Part shown: piece after piece, positions 60,596 to 64,000 of the stretch | Position numbering within the stretch: position 1 is the stretch's first letter | Layout of the letters: the number at the start of each line of letters is the position of its first letter | Assembly: GCF_030269325.1 (NCBI RefSeq) | Contig: NZ_BSTD01000003.1 | Coordinates: 62,001-126,000, forward strand | Reading direction: 5' to 3' | Length of the DNA: 64,000 bases | Origin: Amycolatopsis sp. NBRC 101858 | GTDB lineage: Bacteria > Actinomycetota > Actinomycetes > Mycobacteriales > Pseudonocardiaceae | Made by a program: the position numbers and the translations under genes | The notes under the pieces: model-generated | What the model was told of the DNA's origin: nothing | Databases searched by the model: none | Seen by the model: the letters and a program-made list of their open reading frames with translations, nothing else

Positions 60596-60637
60596 GGGAG
60601 CGGGGGTGCTGTGCTCGGACACAGCACCCCCGCTCCC
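60596..60637 (+). terminator. 18-bp hairpin between livJ and livH
   Basis: The arms 60596-60613 and 60620-60637 pair perfectly around CTCGGA. As it lies inside an operon, it is more likely a partial terminator or 3' stabiliser that keeps the binding-protein message in excess of the permease message than a full stop. Confidence 0.75.
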
Positions 60638-60685
60638 CGCCAATGTGGCGACCATCCTCGCCCCGTCAGGTAAGGCAACTACGTC

Positions 60686-61657
60686 ATGTTCCAAGATCTG
60701 CAGAGCCAGTTTCTGGGCAGCACCATCGGCGGCCTGGTAGCCGGCTCCATCTACGCCCTCATCGCCCTGGGCTACACGATGGTCTACGGCGTCCTGCGGC
60801 TGATCAACTTCGCGCACTCCGAAATCTTCATGATCGGGACGATGACGTCCCTGTTCATCCTCATCGCCATCGCCGGTGGCACCGCCCCGATCACCGTCGG
60901 CGTGCTCGGGATGATCGGCATCCTCCTGCTCATCGCGGTCTCCTCGGCGGCCGTGTCCGGTGGTTCGGCCATCGTGCTGGAGCAGCTGGCCTACCGGCCG
61001 CTGCGCAAGAAGGGCGCGACCCGGCTCGCCGCCCTGATCTCCGCGATCGGCGCCTCCCTGTTCCTGCAGGAGCTGTTCGGCCTCTTCATCATCCCCGCGC
61101 TGTCGGACAAGGCGGGCAAGGTCCAGCAGAACGCACCCCGGTTCGTGCCGCACGAGGAGCTCTTCCGGATCGGCAACGGCGTCGTGCGCACCGACCACGT
61201 CTTCGTCGTCATCGCCGCCGTCGTCGTGATGGTCGTGCTCGACCAGCTGGTCAGCCGCACGCGCATCGGCCGCGGCATCCGGGCGACCGCCCAGGACCCC
61301 GAAGCCGCCGTGCTCATGGGCGTCAGCATCGACCGCATCGTCCGGATCACGTTCCTGCTCGGCGGGGCCATGGCCGGTGTCGCCGCGGCGCTCTACGTCA
61401 TGGAATACGAGAACACCGACTACCGGGTCGGCTTCCTGCTCGGCATCAAGGCGTTCACCGCGGCCGTGCTCGGCGGCATCGGCAACCTGCGCGGTGCCCT
61501 CCTCGGCGGCATCGTGCTGGGCCTGGTCGAAAACTGGAGCTCGATCTTCCTCGGCTCCGAGTGGAAGGACGTCACCGCGTTCGTGGTCCTCGTCCTCGTG
61601 CTCATGCTCCGGCCCACCGGCATCCTCGGTGAATCCCTGCAGCGGGCACGCGCATGA
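60686..61657 (+). CDS. livH: Branched-chain amino acid ABC permease LivH
   Basis: 323 aa, about eight membrane helices. LivH-family marks are GLVAGSIYALIALGYTMVYGVLRLINFAHSEIFMIG at the N-terminus, LEQLAYRPLRKKGATRLAALISAIG, and the cytoplasmic coupling loop GRGIRATAQDPEAAVLMGVSIDRIVRITF with the EAA-like segment that contacts LivG/LivF. ATG at 60686. Its stop overlaps the livM start by four bases. With LivM it forms the heterodimeric channel. Confidence 0.94.
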   Translation: MFQDLQSQFLGSTIGGLVAGSIYALIALGYTMVYGVLRLINFAHSEIFMIGTMTSLFILIAIAGGTAPITVGVLGMIGILLLIAVSSAAVSGGSAIVLEQLAYRPLRKKGATRLAALISAIGASLFLQELFGLFIIPALSDKAGKVQQNAPRFVPHEELFRIGNGVVRTDHVFVVIAAVVVMVVLDQLVSRTRIGRGIRATAQDPEAAVLMGVSIDRIVRITFLLGGAMAGVAAALYVMEYENTDYRVGFLLGIKAFTAAVLGGIGNLRGALLGGIVLGLVENWSSIFLGSEWKDVTAFVVLVLVLMLRPTGILGESLQRARA

Positions 61658-62781
61658 AAGGCGACGGAGTGGCTGAAAAGAACGAAACCCGCGCACGCAA
61701 GGGTTTCCACCCCATCGACGGCATGCGTGACTGGTGGGCCGACGCGCCGCACTGGCAGCGCTACGCCGTTTACCTCGCCGCGATCGTGTTCGTGCTGATC
61801 CTGCCCGCGCCGTGGATCGGGGCGTTCATGTCCCCGTACTCGGACTGGACGACGGTGCTGATCTTCCCGGTCGGCACGTACATCCTGCTGGCGGTCGGCC
61901 TCAACATCGTCGTCGGGCACGCGGGCATGCTGGACCTCGGGTACGTGGCGTTCTTCGCGATCGGCGCGTACACGTGGGCGTCGATCGGCACGAGCTACGG
62001 CTGGTCGTTCTGGCCGACGGTGGTGCTGGGCATCTTCCTGGCCTCGGTCTCCGGCGTGATCCTCGGCGCACCAACGCTTCGGCTACGCGGCGACTACCTG
62101 GCGATCGTCACCTTGGGCTTCGGTGAGATCGTCCGGATCACGGCGAACAACACCGACGGCATCGGCGGCGCACGCGGCATCACGAACGTCCCGCACCCCG
62201 AGCCGCTGTTCGGCATGGAGTTCTTCCTCGACCCGGCGCCGTACTACTACCTGATGGTCGTCGCGATCGTGCTCGTCATCGTCTTCTCGGTGCGGCTCAC
62301 CAAGAGCCGGGTCGGGCGGGCTTGGGCGGCGATCCGCGAGGACGAGGACGCGGCCGAGCTGATGGGCGTGCCGACGTTCAAGTTCAAGCTGCTCGCCTTC
62401 GCCATCGGCGCCATGATCGGCGGGTTCGCCGGCACGATCTACGCGAGCAAGGCCGTGTTCATCGAGCCGAACAACTTCCCGTTCATCCTGTCCGCGACCA
62501 TCCTGGCCGCGGTCGTGCTGGGCGGCTCGGGCAACCTCCCCGGCGTCATCCTCGGCGCGTTCGTGATCGCCTGGCTGCCGGAGCGGTTCCGGCAGTTCAA
62601 CGACTACCGCGTCCTGATCTTCGGTGCCGTCCTGGTGCTGATGATGGCGCTGCGGCCGGAGGGCCTGCTGCCGTCGCGGCAGCGCAAGGCCGAACTACGG
62701 GAAGGAACCGGCGGCATGGGCGCCATGGGCGCGGAAGTGGCCGGCCCCGACTCCGAGGCTTCGGCGGAGGTGACGAAGTGA
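61654..62781 (+). CDS. livM: Branched-chain amino acid ABC permease LivM
   Basis: 375 aa. A polar N-terminus of about 30 residues is followed by eight to ten membrane helices with the LivM landmarks LNIVVGHAGMLDLGYVAFFAIGAY and the coupling loop RVGRAWAAIREDEDAAELMGVPTFKFKLLAF. GLLPSRQRK near the C-terminus leads to a Gly/Ala tail. It overlaps livH by four bases and livG by four bases, so the four genes are translated in step. Confidence 0.94.
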   Translation: MKGDGVAEKNETRARKGFHPIDGMRDWWADAPHWQRYAVYLAAIVFVLILPAPWIGAFMSPYSDWTTVLIFPVGTYILLAVGLNIVVGHAGMLDLGYVAFFAIGAYTWASIGTSYGWSFWPTVVLGIFLASVSGVILGAPTLRLRGDYLAIVTLGFGEIVRITANNTDGIGGARGITNVPHPEPLFGMEFFLDPAPYYYLMVVAIVLVIVFSVRLTKSRVGRAWAAIREDEDAAELMGVPTFKFKLLAFAIGAMIGGFAGTIYASKAVFIEPNNFPFILSATILAAVVLGGSGNLPGVILGAFVIAWLPERFRQFNDYRVLIFGAVLVLMMALRPEGLLPSRQRKAELREGTGGMGAMGAEVAGPDSEASAEVTK

Positions 62782-63551
62782 GCGGGCTGCTCGAATTCGA
62801 CAACGTGACCATGCGCTTCGGCGGCGTCACGGCGTTGCGCGAGGTCAACCTCAGCATCAACGAAGGCGAGATCTTCGCCCTCATCGGCCCGAACGGCGCG
62901 GGCAAGACCACGGTGTTCAACGTGATCACCGGCGTCTACCAGCCGACCGAGGGCCAGGTCCGGTTCGACGGCGACCGCATCGACGGCATGAAGCGCTTCA
63001 AGGTCACCAAGCGCGGCATCGCCCGGACGTTCCAGAACATCCGGCTGTTCCACAACATGTCGGCGCTGGAGAACGTCATGGTGGGCGTCGACGCGCACCA
63101 CAAGACGGGCGCGATCGGCGCGACGCTCGGCCTGCCGTGGCACCGCAAGGAAGAGCAGCACGGCCGGGAGCGGGCGCGTGAGCTGCTCGAGTTCGTCGGC
63201 ATCGGCGGGGTCGAGCACAACGTCGCGAAGAACCTGTCCTACGGCGACCAGCGCCGGCTGGAGATCGCGCGGGCCCTGGCCACCGACCCGAAGCTGCTGC
63301 TGCTCGACGAGCCGGCCGCGGGCATGAACCCGGCGGAGAAGAACGCCCTGCAGGCGCTGATCCGCAAGATCCGGGACGACGGCCGCACCGTGCTGCTGAT
63401 CGAGCACGACATGGGCCTGGTCATGCACATCAGCGACCGGCTGGCCGTGCTCGACTTCGGCCAGAAGATCGCAGAAGGGCTGCCGAACGAGGTGCAGAAC
63501 AACCAGAAGGTGATCGAGGCGTATCTGGGGGTGTCCGAAGATGCTTCTTGA
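62778..63551 (+). CDS. livG: Branched-chain amino acid ABC ATPase LivG
   Basis: 257 aa from the GTG at 62778. Walker A GPNGAGKT (37-44), a Q-loop in ARTFQNIRLF, signature NLSYGDQRRL in place of LSGGQ (usual for LivG), Walker B LLLLDEPAAGMN and the switch histidine in LIEHDMG. It hydrolyses ATP with LivF to drive uptake. Its stop lies 11 bp inside livF. Confidence 0.95.
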   Translation: MSGLLEFDNVTMRFGGVTALREVNLSINEGEIFALIGPNGAGKTTVFNVITGVYQPTEGQVRFDGDRIDGMKRFKVTKRGIARTFQNIRLFHNMSALENVMVGVDAHHKTGAIGATLGLPWHRKEEQHGRERARELLEFVGIGGVEHNVAKNLSYGDQRRLEIARALATDPKLLLLDEPAAGMNPAEKNALQALIRKIRDDGRTVLLIEHDMGLVMHISDRLAVLDFGQKIAEGLPNEVQNNQKVIEAYLGVSEDAS

Positions 63552-64000
63552 GGTCGAGGACATCAACGTCCACTACGGCAAGATCGCGGCCCTGAAGGGC
63601 ATGAGCATCCAGGTCGACGAGGGTGAGATCGTCTCCCTCATCGGGGCCAACGGCGCCGGCAAGACCACGACGCTCAAGACGATCTCGGGGCTGCGTCCGC
63701 TCACCAGCGGCCGGATCCTGTTCAACGGCGAGGACATCTCGAAGACCCCGGGGCACAAGCGCGTGCTGCTCGGGATCGGCCAGTCACCGGAAGGCCGGGG
63801 CGTGTTCCCCGGCATGACGGTGCAGGAGAACCTCCTGATGGGTGCCTACACCCGCAAGGACGACCTCCAGGCCGACCTCGACGAGGTCTACGAGCTGTTC
63901 CCGCGGCTCAACGAGCGGAAGACGCAGTTCGGCGGCACGATGTCGGGCGGCGAGCAGCAGATGATCGCCATCGGCCGCGCGCTGATGACGAAGCCGAAGG
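63541..64000 (+). CDS. livF: Branched-chain amino acid ABC ATPase LivF (3' end outside window)
   Basis: The first 153 codons are visible. Walker A GANGAGKT (35-42), the Q-loop GIGQSPEGRGVFPGMTV, and signature TMSGGEQQMIAIGRAL are intact; the window ends at TKPK, just before Walker B. The gene overlaps livG by 11 bp and completes the usual livJHMGF order. Confidence 0.94.
   Translation, partial: MLLEVEDINVHYGKIAALKGMSIQVDEGEIVSLIGANGAGKTTTLKTISGLRPLTSGRILFNGEDISKTPGHKRVLLGIGQSPEGRGVFPGMTVQENLLMGAYTRKDDLQADLDEVYELFPRLNERKTQFGGTMSGGEQQMIAIGRALMTKPK

Overview
The window is very GC-rich, uses mostly G/C-ending codons with frequent GTG starts and ATGA/GTGA gene overlaps, and carries no tRNA, rRNA, insertion sequence, prophage or CRISPR array that I can see. 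The gene set points to a filamentous actinomycete: four-domain ribosomal protein S1, CoaE with a GrpB tail, deazaflavin-type nitroreductase, MmpS-like protein, DUF5685. The closest fit is a Pseudonocardiaceae member, most likely Amycolatopsis, because the secreted exo-beta-D-glucosaminidase at 2074-5151 matches what I recall of Amycolatopsis orientalis CsxA almost throughout. It looks like ordinary chromosome. The core genes polA, rpsA, coaE and uvrB lie on the minus strand in the order known from mycobacteria and streptomycetes, but are separated by blocks of accessory genes.

1-13.8 kb: the end of a YchJ-type gene, a frameshifted small membrane gene, a membrane-anchored Nudix-like protein, csxA with an operator-like palindrome, an esterase and a SnoaL-like gene sharing a MerR-type palindrome, a CPA1 antiporter fused to a UBP zinc finger, a histidine phosphatase, an orphan FetB permease, an MmpS-like protein, a head-to-head Nudix/AraC pair and a LacI-type regulator followed by 21-bp repeats and a strong hairpin. 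13.8-26.7 kb: a RES/Xre-like toxin-antitoxin pair, a small gene behind a second MerR-type promoter, an S9 peptidase, terC behind a probable manganese (yybP-ykoY) riboswitch, an unusual alpha/beta-hydrolase-ABC ATPase fusion with its permease, then small metabolic genes and an S28-type exopeptidase.

26.8-40 kb: uvrB, a carboxymuconolactone decarboxylase-like gene, a DUF5685 protein with a collagen-like linker and cysteine-rich tail, then a tight plus-strand cluster (ABC ATPase, permease, two GT39 transferases, sensor kinase, response regulator) and coaE. 40-53 kb: two small unknown genes, OsmC, an HD-domain protein, a TetR regulator, an 81-bp tandem repeat, rpsA, a methyltransferase with two GNAT paralogues, and an autoregulated operon encoding a pseudo-ABC ATPase, a YhgE/Pip membrane protein and a TetR repressor. 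51-64 kb: a protease-like protein that has lost its catalytic serine and P-loop lysine, a four-EF-hand protein, polA, a hotdog thioesterase, a LysR regulator, an alpha/beta hydrolase and the liv branched-chain amino acid ABC operon, whose last gene (livF) is cut by the window edge.

Themes: several proteins are pseudo-enzymes or unusual fusions. Cis-regulation is readable at several points (operators, leaderless promoters, one riboswitch). A 13-bp palindrome, GTCCACWGTGGAC, recurs inside coding sequences far more often than chance would allow. The observations I would follow first are the hydrolase-ABC fusion, the DUF5685 tail, the double-dead protease and the palindrome.
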